A stretch of DNA of 64,000 bases from Lachnospiraceae bacterium UBA7196 (lineage in GTDB: Bacteria > Bacillota > Clostridia > Lachnospirales > Lachnospiraceae): positions 30,417-94,416 of the forward strand of contig DKUU01000037.1 of the NCBI GenBank assembly GCA_002490835.1. The letters run 5' to 3'. Below the pieces are notes generated by a model. It made no database searches. It had not been told where the DNA came from and worked only from the letters and a program-made list of their open reading frames with translations. The position numbers and the translations under genes were made by a program. Below are positions 24,755 to 32,178 of this stretch, in pieces. Numbering within the stretch: the stretch's first letter is position 1; each line of letters begins with the position of its first letter.

Positions 24755-25008
24755 GCGTCCCTCCCCATCTGCGTTTTTGTGGAGATCAAACGCGTTCTCC
24801 CTTCCACCTTGACCATCGTTTCCAATTCCTTTATCGCGTCTTTGGCGATCCATTGCTGTGTTTTATTGCCGCTGTTTAACAATTCATGCGCAGCCAAAAG
24901 GGCTTTTTCATTATAGTCAAAATCCCGTTTTCCGATTTCCTTTAAAGCCCATGCGGCTGCTTTTTTTATATGCTCATCTTTTTTTAGAAAAAAGCGTGAG
25001 GTGGAAGG
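24751..25008 (-). pseudogene. C-terminal remnant of a DNA alkylation repair protein
   Basis: A minus-strand open frame ending at TAA (24751-24753) encodes SRFFLKKDEHIKKAAAWALK and further on EIGKRDFDYNEKALLAA and QQWIAKDAIKEL, the characteristic HEAT-like C-terminus of AlkC/AlkD-type DNA alkylation repair enzymes (PF08713). The N-terminal two thirds are missing: upstream of ~25008 the sequence no longer resembles the family and no start codon fits. It lies between the DUF4143 ATPase and a methyltransferase, consistent with a deletion or insertion scar. Confidence 0.6.
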
Positions 25009-25115
25009 CGAGAGGCTGGGGTGCTATGCTGTAGCGCAGGGGAAACTGCATTAAGAATCTTGGAACTTTTGTATAAATTTGGCAATAAGGCAAGATAGAA
25101 AAGGGTGAAATAATT

Positions 25116-25814
25116 ATGAAATCAACAGCAGAATACTTACAGGACCTAAAGAAGTGGCTTGCGGATACGGCAGACACACCGCTGGAAGAAATGGCTGATT
25201 TCTTCATCAGGCGCCTGCATGACTATGAGGAGCATATGTCTGTCTGGGAACAGTCCTATCAGATTTTTGCCGAAAGTCTGCCCGCAGATTGTCGGAAACT
25301 CTTGGATTTAGGATGCGGAACGGGCTTAGAGCTGGACAGGATATGGCGGAAAGACCCGCAGATAGAAGTAACAGGTGTCGATTTGTGCCGGGATATGCTT
25401 GATAAGCTGCAGGAAAAGCACAGCGATAAAAAACTTGTTACGGTATGTGAGGATTATTTTCAATTTGATTTTGGACGGGATGCGTGGGACGCGGTCATCT
25501 CCTTTGAAAGTCTGCACCATTTCCTGCCGGAGCAAAAGGAGATGCTTTACCAAAAAGTTTATCACAGCCTGAGAGACGGCGGCGTTTTCCTTTTGGGGGA
25601 TTATATCGCCTGCTGCGATGAGGAAGAGGAACTTCTGCGGGACGTGTGTCTGAAAAAGAGGCAGGAGCAGGGGATAGCGGCTGATTGTTTTGTACATTTC
25701 GATATCCCGCTTACGCTGGAACATGAAACAGGGATTATGAAAAAGTCAGGCTTCCACATTGAAAAAGTTCTGGACAATCCGGACGGGGCTACGATTATGA
25801 TTGCAAGGAAATAG
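25116..25814 (+). CDS. class I SAM-dependent methyltransferase
   Basis: A 232-residue methyltransferase. The SAM-binding motif I is LLDLGCGTGLELDRI (residues ~55-70), with VTGVDLCRDML for the acidic ribose contact, and FESLHHFLPEQKEMLYQ as motif IV-like region. The fold matches small-molecule methyltransferases; substrate unknown. ATG 25116 has AAAGGG nearby. A second, different methyltransferase starts 33 bp later, probably in one transcript. Confidence 0.87.
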   Translation: MKSTAEYLQDLKKWLADTADTPLEEMADFFIRRLHDYEEHMSVWEQSYQIFAESLPADCRKLLDLGCGTGLELDRIWRKDPQIEVTGVDLCRDMLDKLQEKHSDKKLVTVCEDYFQFDFGRDAWDAVISFESLHHFLPEQKEMLYQKVYHSLRDGGVFLLGDYIACCDEEEELLRDVCLKKRQEQGIAADCFVHFDIPLTLEHETGIMKKSGFHIEKVLDNPDGATIMIARK

Positions 25815-25847
25815 GAAAATAGAAAAAAGCTCGAAAAGGAGGTAACT

Positions 25848-26777
25848 ATGGATTACAGCAGAAAAATAGCGGAACGCCTGTGGAATCAGGCGGATAAAGG
25901 CGAACTGGAAAGTCACCGCGAAGAGACTTTTATTGACGATATCATTCAGAAAAGTCATTTGGAAAAGGAACTGCTTTCACATTTGGATGGAATCAAGACC
26001 GTGTTTGACGGCGGCGCGGGCTGCGGCAGATTTTCCATCCTTTTGGCAAAATACGGTTGCGAGGTAACGCATTTTGATATTTCACAGCCCATGATCGATA
26101 AGGCGAAGGAATTGGCGGCAAAAGAGGGCGTTCTGGATAAAATCACTTTTGTAAAAGGAGCGCTTGAGGATCTGGGAGCTTTTGCGGATCATTCTTATGA
26201 TATGGTGATTTCTTTTGACGCGCCCGTTTCCTATACGCATCCCAATCAGGAGAAGGTGATTGGCGAGCTTGTGCGCATTTGCCGCAAACGCATAATGCTC
26301 AGCGTATCAAGCCGACTGGGGTATCTGCCGTATCTGGCGAACCCGATTCAGAGAAATCAGTTTATTTTGGATGAGAACTGCGGCGATCCTTATGTTGAAT
26401 GGTGCGTTGCCAACAGGGAAAAGGCAATCGAAGCCTTTTATTTTAAGAAAGACACAGTGATGAAGCTGTGGAATGAGGGGCTTACGGGAGGTGAGGAGGA
26501 AATTGCCGCCTATGAAAAAGGGGAAACACCGTGGTGCATCACCTACACGTTTATGCCTGATGAACTGGAGGATATCCTGACACGCTGCGGGGTAAAAAAG
26601 ATTAAGCTGGCAGGGCCCGGCGCCTATGTGAGGACGATTCCGAGAGAATTGCTTGTGAAGATCATGAAGGATGACGGGCAGCGGAGGGATTTTTTGGAAT
26701 TTTGCCATCAGTATGATTCCAATCCGTACGTGTGCGGCATGGGAAAGGACAACCTGTTTGCCTACGGTGAACTGTGA
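25848..26777 (+). CDS. class I SAM-dependent methyltransferase, larger type
   Basis: A 309-residue methyltransferase. Motif I is VFDGGAGCGRFSILLA, then VTHFDISQPMIDKA, and motif IV ISFDAPVSYTHP. The C-terminal ~130 residues extend beyond a minimal methyltransferase and hold cysteines and conserved aromatic segments of unknown role. Ribosome site AAAAGGAGG lies 5 bases before ATG 25848. It follows the smaller methyltransferase closely, so the two probably form an operon acting on a related compound. Confidence 0.85.
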   Translation: MDYSRKIAERLWNQADKGELESHREETFIDDIIQKSHLEKELLSHLDGIKTVFDGGAGCGRFSILLAKYGCEVTHFDISQPMIDKAKELAAKEGVLDKITFVKGALEDLGAFADHSYDMVISFDAPVSYTHPNQEKVIGELVRICRKRIMLSVSSRLGYLPYLANPIQRNQFILDENCGDPYVEWCVANREKAIEAFYFKKDTVMKLWNEGLTGGEEEIAAYEKGETPWCITYTFMPDELEDILTRCGVKKIKLAGPGAYVRTIPRELLVKIMKDDGQRRDFLEFCHQYDSNPYVCGMGKDNLFAYGEL

Positions 26778-26878
26778 ATGCATCTGTTTGTGATAATACT
26801 ATTTGCATCATGATATCAGCATTGTGGTGAGTTTCTCAAATGCTAATGTTCTTAAAATAAGAAAGGAGACCATATCAT

Positions 26879-26905
26879 ATGACCACACCCGTTATGTTTG
26901 CATAG
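26879..26905 (+). CDS. leader peptide (8 aa) of an attenuator
   Basis: ATG ACC ACA CCC GTT ATG TTT GCA TAG encodes MTTPVMFA. AAAGGAG is 10 bases upstream. It parallels the leader at 21638 in length, GCATAG ending and following hairpins, although the peptide sequence differs. Confidence 0.55.
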   Translation: MTTPVMFA

Positions 26906-26950
26906 CATGGCTATTGCAAATAAAAAATAAAATCATGTAATAGCCCATGC
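26902..26950 (+). promoter_or_regulatory. putative attenuator hairpins upstream of DUF1062
   Basis: GCATGGCTATTGCA (26905-26918) can pair with TGTAATAGCCCATGC (26936-26950) with one bulge and one wobble; the small ATAGC/GCTAT stem (26902-26906 with 26910-26914) overlaps the leader stop. No T-run follows, so it may act on translation of the next gene. Confidence 0.5.
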
Positions 26951-26978
26951 ATCGCAAACGAAAAAATGGGAGATGCAG

Positions 26979-27572
26979 ATGAGCTATTTAAGAAAAATTG
27001 AATATGAAATGATACCAAGCGACTCTTTTTCGGTGATTCGAGGCTGCGCGAAATGCGGGCGAAAGACACATTTTACAAGCACAGAGAAATTTCGCGTCAA
27101 TGCCAACGGCAATCAGTTGGATGTGTGGCTAATCTATCAGTGTGAGGAATGTAAACACACCCTCAATCTGGCAATCTATGAGAGGCAGAAAGTTTCTTCT
27201 ATCCCGAAAGAGGAATATCAGCGTTTTCTGGACAATGACAAAGAACTGGCGCTAAAGTATGGCACAGAGATGCAACTGTTTCAGAAAAATAAGGCAGAGG
27301 TTGATGCGGAAAGGGTAAGCATTGCCTTTGTAAAAAAGTATGAAGCAGGAGAAAGCGTCGAAAATGACAGTTTGAAAAACAAGTTTATGACTACAATACA
27401 TAATCCGTTCAAACTGAAAATCCGTGCCGAAAAGCAGATTGCTATGGTCCTTGGACTGTCGCGCAGTCAGGTGAAAAGTATGCTGGAGACGGGAGGATTG
27501 GAGCTGATAGAGCAGCTGCCGCAGAAGATTTCTTTCCTCGTAGGTGACGGAGGATTTTCGCAAACGGATTGA
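26979..27572 (+). CDS. DUF1062 family protein
   Basis: A 197-residue protein. The N-terminus holds two CxxC pairs, RGCAKCGRK and YQCEECKHT, about 35 residues apart, forming a probable zinc ribbon, with FRVNANGNQLDVWLIY between them as in DUF1062. The C-terminus is helical with a helix-turn-helix-like LGLSRSQVKSML, so DNA or RNA binding is possible. ATG 26979 has GGGAG 6 bases upstream; ATG 26973 is also in frame. The leader-peptide attenuator just upstream suggests induction when ribosomes stall, like the CD3324-like gene. Confidence 0.82.
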   Translation: MSYLRKIEYEMIPSDSFSVIRGCAKCGRKTHFTSTEKFRVNANGNQLDVWLIYQCEECKHTLNLAIYERQKVSSIPKEEYQRFLDNDKELALKYGTEMQLFQKNKAEVDAERVSIAFVKKYEAGESVENDSLKNKFMTTIHNPFKLKIRAEKQIAMVLGLSRSQVKSMLETGGLELIEQLPQKISFLVGDGGFSQTD

Positions 27573-27644
27573 CTGATTTTCCGGAATGGTATTATACTAA
27601 TAGAAAAGCGGCGCAGAAATTTGTAATGCTCCGGAATGGAGGGA

Positions 27645-27774
27645 GATTGAAAAATAAGTCTGATGACCTTATTTTTCAATCGCGAGTTTGTGTCGGAGCC
27701 ACAAACTCGGAATCGCAGAGCAAAATTTGAGATTTTGCTCGCGTGCCGTCGCAAAAAATGCTCCGGCATGGAGG
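27645..27774 (+). repeat. multi-hairpin leader repeat, copy 2
   Basis: Hairpin 1: 27645-27658 with 27668-27681 (14 perfect pairs). Hairpin 2: 27683-27692 with 27700-27709. Hairpin 3: 27718-27726 with 27732-27740. Then GCTCCGGCATGGAGG (27760-27774) whose GGAGG serves the DJ-1 start. A second copy of the short motif, GCTCCGGAATGGAGG (27628-27642), borders the left side, as if the element were inserted within or duplicated the motif. About 95% identical to copy 1. Confidence 0.8.
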
Positions 27775-27779
27775 TAATC

Positions 27780-28331
27780 ATGAGCAAGATTGCAATATTT
27801 TTCGCAACGGGATTTGAGGAGATTGAGGCGCTGACGGTGGTGGACATCCTGCGCAGAGCAGAGGAGTCGGTGGAGATGGTCTCCATCACAGACGAGCGGC
27901 GCGTCACAAGCTCTCACGGCGTGGAAGTGACGGTGGACAAGGTCTTTACAGAAGTCGATTTTAATACGGTGGACGTGCTGGTGCTTCCGGGCGGAATGCC
28001 GGGGACGAAGAATCTGGAAGCGTTCGCACCGTTGATGGAGCAGGTGGATGCCTTTGTGACAGCGGGTAAGCTTGTGACAGCGATCTGCGCCGCACCGAGT
28101 ATTTTGGGCCACCGCGGGCATCTGAAAGGCAAGAAAGCCTGCTCGTTTCCGACGTTTGAAGACCATTTGGAAGGCGCGGACGTTGTAAAGGAGCCTGCCG
28201 TCATCGACGGGAATATCATCACCGGCCGCGGTATGGGCGCGGCGATTCCCTTTGGTTTGGCTATTTTGGAAAAGCTGCAGGGGAAAGACGCGGCAGAGGC
28301 GATGGCGGAGAAAATCGTTTTTGTAAGATAG
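27780..28331 (+). CDS. DJ-1/PfpI family protein
   Basis: A 183-residue cytoplasmic protein of the DJ-1/ThiJ/PfpI superfamily. FATGFEEIEA contains the conserved glutamate, and AICAAPSILG carries the nucleophile cysteine C103 at the elbow; PGGMPGT is the glycine loop. Members act as glyoxalase-like, deglycase or chaperone proteins; activity here is unproven. ATG 27780 is chosen because GGAGG (27770-27774) is 5 bases upstream; a longer in-frame extension to 27663 translates the leader repeat and is not credible. Confidence 0.9.
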   Translation: MSKIAIFFATGFEEIEALTVVDILRRAEESVEMVSITDERRVTSSHGVEVTVDKVFTEVDFNTVDVLVLPGGMPGTKNLEAFAPLMEQVDAFVTAGKLVTAICAAPSILGHRGHLKGKKACSFPTFEDHLEGADVVKEPAVIDGNIITGRGMGAAIPFGLAILEKLQGKDAAEAMAEKIVFVR

Positions 28332-28518
28332 GCGATTAACTGGAAACAACTACCATAATAAAAATTTTTCACCCGAACATACTAACATCAAGATAAGCGA
28401 CAGACAGATTGCGCAGTCAAAAGACATACAGTCAAAGGACAGGCGCATGAAGAATGCGCTTGTCTCAAATATAGATGAAGCATCAAAGGATGTAAATGTA
28501 TTTCGGAGGTGAAAAGAA

Positions 28519-28719
28519 ATGGCAAGCAACAAATCCAATAGAACTGAGGTTCCTGAGGCAAAGGCAGCTATGGATCGCTTCAAGACCGAGGTTGCGTCCG
28601 AGCTGGGCGTAAACCTGAAAGAGGGTTACAATGGCGACCTGACTTCTAAGGAAGCAGGTTCCATCGGCGGCGAGATGGTTCGTAGAATGATCAAGAAGCA
28701 GGAAGAGCAGATGAAGTAA
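28519..28719 (+). CDS. alpha/beta-type small acid-soluble spore protein
   Basis: A 66-residue SASP that coats and protects spore DNA. FKTEVASELGVNL contains the germination protease (GPR) cleavage region, and GSIGGEMVRRMIKKQEEQM is the conserved C-terminal DNA-binding part. GGAGG is 8 bases before ATG 28519 and a strong terminator follows the stop, so it is a single-gene unit, expected to be controlled by sigma-G in the forespore. Its presence is direct evidence that the organism belongs to an endospore-forming lineage. Confidence 0.95.
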   Translation: MASNKSNRTEVPEAKAAMDRFKTEVASELGVNLKEGYNGDLTSKEAGSIGGEMVRRMIKKQEEQMK

Positions 28720-28737
28720 CAATCAGCAGGAAAAAAG

Positions 28738-28775
28738 GATGCCCCGCTTGTGAAATCACAGGCGGGGCGTCTTTT
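28738..28775 (+). terminator. intrinsic terminator after the SASP gene
   Basis: GATGCCCCGC (28738-28747) pairs with GCGGGGCGTC (28762-28771) around an inner TGTGA/TCACA stem, followed by TTTT. Confidence 0.9.
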
Positions 28776-28810
28776 CGCGTAAAATTTCCCTAGTATTTTC
28801 CAAGGTCTTG

Positions 28811-28819
28811 TGCTATAAT
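28811..28819 (+). promoter_or_regulatory. extended -10 promoter for tig
   Basis: TGCTATAAT, a perfect extended -10 element (TATAAT 28814-28819), about 90 bp before the trigger factor start. The -35 is weak (TAGTAT, 17-bp spacing), which extended -10 promoters tolerate. Confidence 0.6.
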
Positions 28820-28907
28820 GTCTGAGTGACTTTATGAAAAGGGCTGAAAATCTTATATATATAGAAGAAAGAGAGCAGCAAGAGGAATTGAAGGAGGAAC
28901 CCGGCGA

Positions 28908-30203
28908 ATGAGTTTACAGGTAGAAAAATTGGAGAAAAACATGGCGAAGCTGACCATCGAGGTGGATGTGGATACCTTTGAGAAGGCAGTTGAGAAGGCT
29001 TACCAGAAGGAGAAGAATAAGATCTCCATTCCGGGCTTTCGAAAAGGCAAAGTGCCCCGTCAGATGGTGGAGAAGATGTACGGCAAGGAGATATTTTTCG
29101 AGGAAGCAGCCAATATCGTGATCCCTGATGCGTATGATAAGGCGCTCGACGAGTGCGAGGAGGATATCGTTTCTTCCCCGAAGATCGAGGTGACGCAGAT
29201 TGCGGCGGGCAAGCCCTTTGTCTTTACGGCGGAAGTGGCTTTAAAGCCGGAAGTGAAGCTTGGCAAATACAAGGGCGTGAAGATCGATAAGATCGAAACC
29301 GCGGTGACGGACGAGGAAGTCGAGGCCGAGATCGAGAGAGAACGCGAGAACAACGCAAGAAACATTACAGTGGAAGACCGCCCGGTGAAGGACAGCGATA
29401 TGACGACCTTGGATTTCGAGGGCTTTGTGGACGGTGTGGCTTTTGAGGGCGGCAAGGGAGAAAACTATCCGCTGACCATCGGCTCCGGTGCCTTCATTCC
29501 CGGCTTTGAGGAGCAGCTTGTCGGCGCGAAGATCGGCGAGGAGACGGAGGTAAAGGTGACCTTCCCTGACGATTATCAGGCGGAGCATTTACAGGGCAAG
29601 GAAGCGGTCTTCAAATGCACGGTGAAAGAAATCAGGGAGAAAGAACTTCCTGAGCTGAACGATGAGTTTGCAAGCGATATATCCGAATTTGAAACGCTTG
29701 CCGAGTATCGTGAGGATGTGAAGAAGAATCTGCAGGAGAAAAAGGAAAGCGACGCGAAGAAGGAGCGGGAGGACGCTGCGGTAAAGGCGGCGGTCGAGGA
29801 TTCTGAGATGGAGATCCCGGAGGCGATGTTAGAGACGCAGCAGAAGCAGATGATAGACGAGTTTGCGCAGCGCATCACCATGCAGGGGCTTTCCATGGAA
29901 CAGTATTTCCAGTTTACCGGCACGAGCTATCAGCAGATGGTGGAGCAGGTGAAGCCGCAGGCCGAGGAGCGTATTCGGGCAAGGCTGGTGCTTGAGGCGG
30001 TGGCGAAGGCGGAGAAGCTGGAAGTTTCCGACGAGGAGTACGAGGAAGAGTTAAAGACCATGGCTGACGTTTACCAGATGGAGATCGAAAAGGTGAAGGA
30101 GCTTCTGGGCGAACGGGAAGAGAAAAATATCAAGCTGGATCTGTTGGTCAAAAAGGCCGCTGAATTTATTGCGGATAACGCGAAAGAAAGCAAGGCAAAA
30201 TAA
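28908..30203 (+). CDS. tig: trigger factor (ribosome-associated chaperone and prolyl isomerase)
   Basis: A 431-residue protein with the three trigger factor domains in order: ribosome-binding tail with GFRKGKVPR (residues ~44-52, the signature loop that contacts the ribosome), the FKBP-type isomerase domain (DFEGFVDGVAFEGG, ~165-240), and the helical C-terminal cradle. The length matches the family. It binds nascent chains at the exit tunnel. It is the first gene of the tig-clpP-clpX-lon-ysxC block. AAGGAGG ribosome site precedes ATG 28908. Confidence 0.96.
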   Translation: MSLQVEKLEKNMAKLTIEVDVDTFEKAVEKAYQKEKNKISIPGFRKGKVPRQMVEKMYGKEIFFEEAANIVIPDAYDKALDECEEDIVSSPKIEVTQIAAGKPFVFTAEVALKPEVKLGKYKGVKIDKIETAVTDEEVEAEIERERENNARNITVEDRPVKDSDMTTLDFEGFVDGVAFEGGKGENYPLTIGSGAFIPGFEEQLVGAKIGEETEVKVTFPDDYQAEHLQGKEAVFKCTVKEIREKELPELNDEFASDISEFETLAEYREDVKKNLQEKKESDAKKEREDAAVKAAVEDSEMEIPEAMLETQQKQMIDEFAQRITMQGLSMEQYFQFTGTSYQQMVEQVKPQAEERIRARLVLEAVAKAEKLEVSDEEYEEELKTMADVYQMEIEKVKELLGEREEKNIKLDLLVKKAAEFIADNAKESKAK

Positions 30204-30241
30204 GAGAGTCAGAATAACAAAAAAAGATTGGGAGGTGCGCT

Positions 30242-30838
30242 ATGCCTTTAATACCTTATGTCATCGAACAAACGTCTAAAGGAGAACGTTCTTACGATAT
30301 TTATTCCAGACTGTTAAAAGAGAGGATCATCTTCCTCGGCGAGGAAGTAAATGACGCCAGCGCAAGCGTGGTCGTGGCGCAGCTTCTTTTTCTGGAATCG
30401 GAAGATCCGGAGAAGGACATCAATCTCTACATCAACAGCCCTGGCGGCGTGATCACGGCCGGTATGGCGATTTACGACACGATGCAGTTTATCAAGTGCG
30501 ACGTTTCCACGGTCTGCATCGGCATGGCGGCCAGCATGGGAGCTTTCCTGTTAGCAGGCGGCACGAAGGGCAAGAGAATGGCTCTGCCGAACGCGGAGAT
30601 CATGATCCACCAGCCGGCGGGCGGCGCGCAGGGACAGGCCACCGAGATCGAGATCTCGGCGAGGCACATCCTTGCTACCAAGGAGAAGATGGCGAGGATC
30701 ATGGCGGAGAACACAGGGCAGGACTATGAAGTGATCATGGCGGACACGGAGCGGGATAACTGGAAGACCGCGGAGGAAGCGCTTGCCTACGGGCTGATCG
30801 ACCGCATCATCACCAGTCATGCCAGTACAGAAAACTAG
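30242..30838 (+). CDS. clpP: ATP-dependent Clp protease proteolytic subunit
   Basis: A 198-residue serine protease that forms the tetradecameric barrel of ClpXP. The catalytic triad is complete: S98 in AASMGAFLL, H123 in IMIHQPAGG and D172 in DTERDN. The N-terminus MPLIPYVIEQTSKGERSYDI is the typical short propeptide and axial loop. GGGAGG lies 7 bases before ATG 30242. clpX follows in 20 bp, so both are made from one transcript. Confidence 0.97.
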   Translation: MPLIPYVIEQTSKGERSYDIYSRLLKERIIFLGEEVNDASASVVVAQLLFLESEDPEKDINLYINSPGGVITAGMAIYDTMQFIKCDVSTVCIGMAASMGAFLLAGGTKGKRMALPNAEIMIHQPAGGAQGQATEIEISARHILATKEKMARIMAENTGQDYEVIMADTERDNWKTAEEALAYGLIDRIITSHASTEN

Positions 30839-30861
30839 AATGTTTTGGAATGAGGACTAAG

Positions 30862-32121
30862 ATGGCAGGGAAGATTTCTGAGGAAAAAGTTAGGTGTTCT
30901 TTTTGTAATAAGACGCAGGATCAGGTGAAAAAGATGATCGCCGGTCCGAACGGCGTTTATATCTGTGATGAGTGCGTGGACATCTGCGCGGACATCATAG
31001 AAGAGGAATACGAGGAAGGGGCGGAGATCGAGGAGATGGAGATCAATCTCCTCAAGCCGGTGGAGATCAAAAACTTCCTTGACGAGTACGTGATCGGGCA
31101 GGAGGAGGCCAAAAAAGTGATGGCCGTTTCCGTCTACAATCACTATAAGCGGGTGACGGCGCCGCAGGACGATGATGACGAGGTGGAGCTGCAAAAGAGC
31201 AATATCATCATGATGGGGCCCACGGGATCCGGCAAGACGTATATAGCGCAGACGCTGGCGAAGATCATCAACGTGCCTTTTGCGATCGCGGATGCCACGA
31301 CGCTCACGGAAGCGGGCTATGTGGGTGAGGATGTGGAGAACATTCTCTTAAAGCTGATTCAGGCGGCGGATTACGATATCGAGCGGGCACAGTACGGTAT
31401 CATCTATATCGACGAGATTGACAAGATCACAAAAAAGGGAGAAAACGTGTCCATCACCAGAGATGTGTCGGGCGAGGGCGTCCAGCAGGCGCTTCTAAAG
31501 ATCATCGAAGGTACGGTGGCCAGCGTACCGCCACAGGGAGGCAGAAAGCATCCCCATCAGGAGCTTTTGCAGATCGATACGTCCAATATCCTCTTTATCT
31601 GCGGCGGCGCTTTCGACGGGCTGGAAAAGATCGTGGAGGAGCGTCTGGACCGGCATTCGATTGGTTTTAACGCGCAGGTGGCGGAGAAAAGCGGCAAAGA
31701 GATCGGCGCGATCTTAAAGGAAGTGACGCCGCAGGATCTGATGAAGTTCGGCCTGATTCCGGAATTTATCGGCCGTGTGCCGGTGACGGTGGCGCTTGAA
31801 GGGCTCGATCAGGAAGCGCTGGTGCGCATCCTGCGGGAGCCGAAGAACGCGCTCATCAAGCAGTATAAGAAGCTGTTCTCCTTCGATGAGGTAAAGCTTT
31901 CCGTGGAGGACGACGCGGTGGAGGAGATCGCGAGACTTGCGCATGAGCGCAAGACCGGCGCGAGAGGCCTGCGTTCCATTTTGGAGAAGGTGATGATGGA
32001 TGTGATGTACGAGATCCCTTCGGACGACAGCATTGCGGAGTGTATCCTCACGAAGAAGGCGGTGGACGGCGATGATAAGCCGACTGTGAGATACCGCGAC
32101 AGACTATTACAGGCTAAATAA
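30862..32121 (+). CDS. clpX: ATP-dependent Clp protease ATP-binding subunit ClpX
   Basis: A 419-residue AAA+ unfoldase. The N-terminal zinc-binding domain shows CSFC...CDEC cysteines (~12-37); Walker A is GPTGSGKT, Walker B IIYIDEIDK, and the ClpP-binding IGF-type loop follows as SIGFNAQ. Sensor 2 is GARGLRSI. ATG 30862 has GAGGA upstream; ATG 30850 is in frame but would add four residues. It delivers tagged proteins to ClpP. A strong hairpin separates it from lon. Confidence 0.97.
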   Translation: MAGKISEEKVRCSFCNKTQDQVKKMIAGPNGVYICDECVDICADIIEEEYEEGAEIEEMEINLLKPVEIKNFLDEYVIGQEEAKKVMAVSVYNHYKRVTAPQDDDDEVELQKSNIIMMGPTGSGKTYIAQTLAKIINVPFAIADATTLTEAGYVGEDVENILLKLIQAADYDIERAQYGIIYIDEIDKITKKGENVSITRDVSGEGVQQALLKIIEGTVASVPPQGGRKHPHQELLQIDTSNILFICGGAFDGLEKIVEERLDRHSIGFNAQVAEKSGKEIGAILKEVTPQDLMKFGLIPEFIGRVPVTVALEGLDQEALVRILREPKNALIKQYKKLFSFDEVKLSVEDDAVEEIARLAHERKTGARGLRSILEKVMMDVMYEIPSDDSIAECILTKKAVDGDDKPTVRYRDRLLQAK

Positions 32122-32125
32122 GAAG

Positions 32126-32161
32126 AATGAGCGTCGCCAGAATCTTTTGGCGGCGTTCATT
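32126..32161 (+). promoter_or_regulatory. hairpin between clpX and lon
   Basis: AATGAGCGTCGCCA (32126-32139) pairs with TGGCGGCGTTCATT (32148-32161), with two G-U pairs. No T-run follows on the + strand, so it is probably an RNA-stability or processing stem rather than a full terminator. Confidence 0.6.
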
Positions 32162-32178
32162 GTAATAAGGATGATTTT

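Noticed and set aside
15883..28372. Prophage or integrative element covering the accessory region
   Set aside because: No integrase, transposase, phage structural gene or attachment repeat was recognised; accessory character rests only on gene types and small repeats.
28332..28512. Open frame upstream of the SASP gene ending MKNALVSNIDEASKDVNVFRR
   Set aside because: About 60 codons stay open but there is no ribosome site and only one late ATG; an open run this long is not rare by chance. It may be a remnant, but evidence is too thin.
32126..32161. Terminator separating clpX from lon
   Set aside because: The stem is strong but no U-run follows, so it was kept only as a hairpin of uncertain role.
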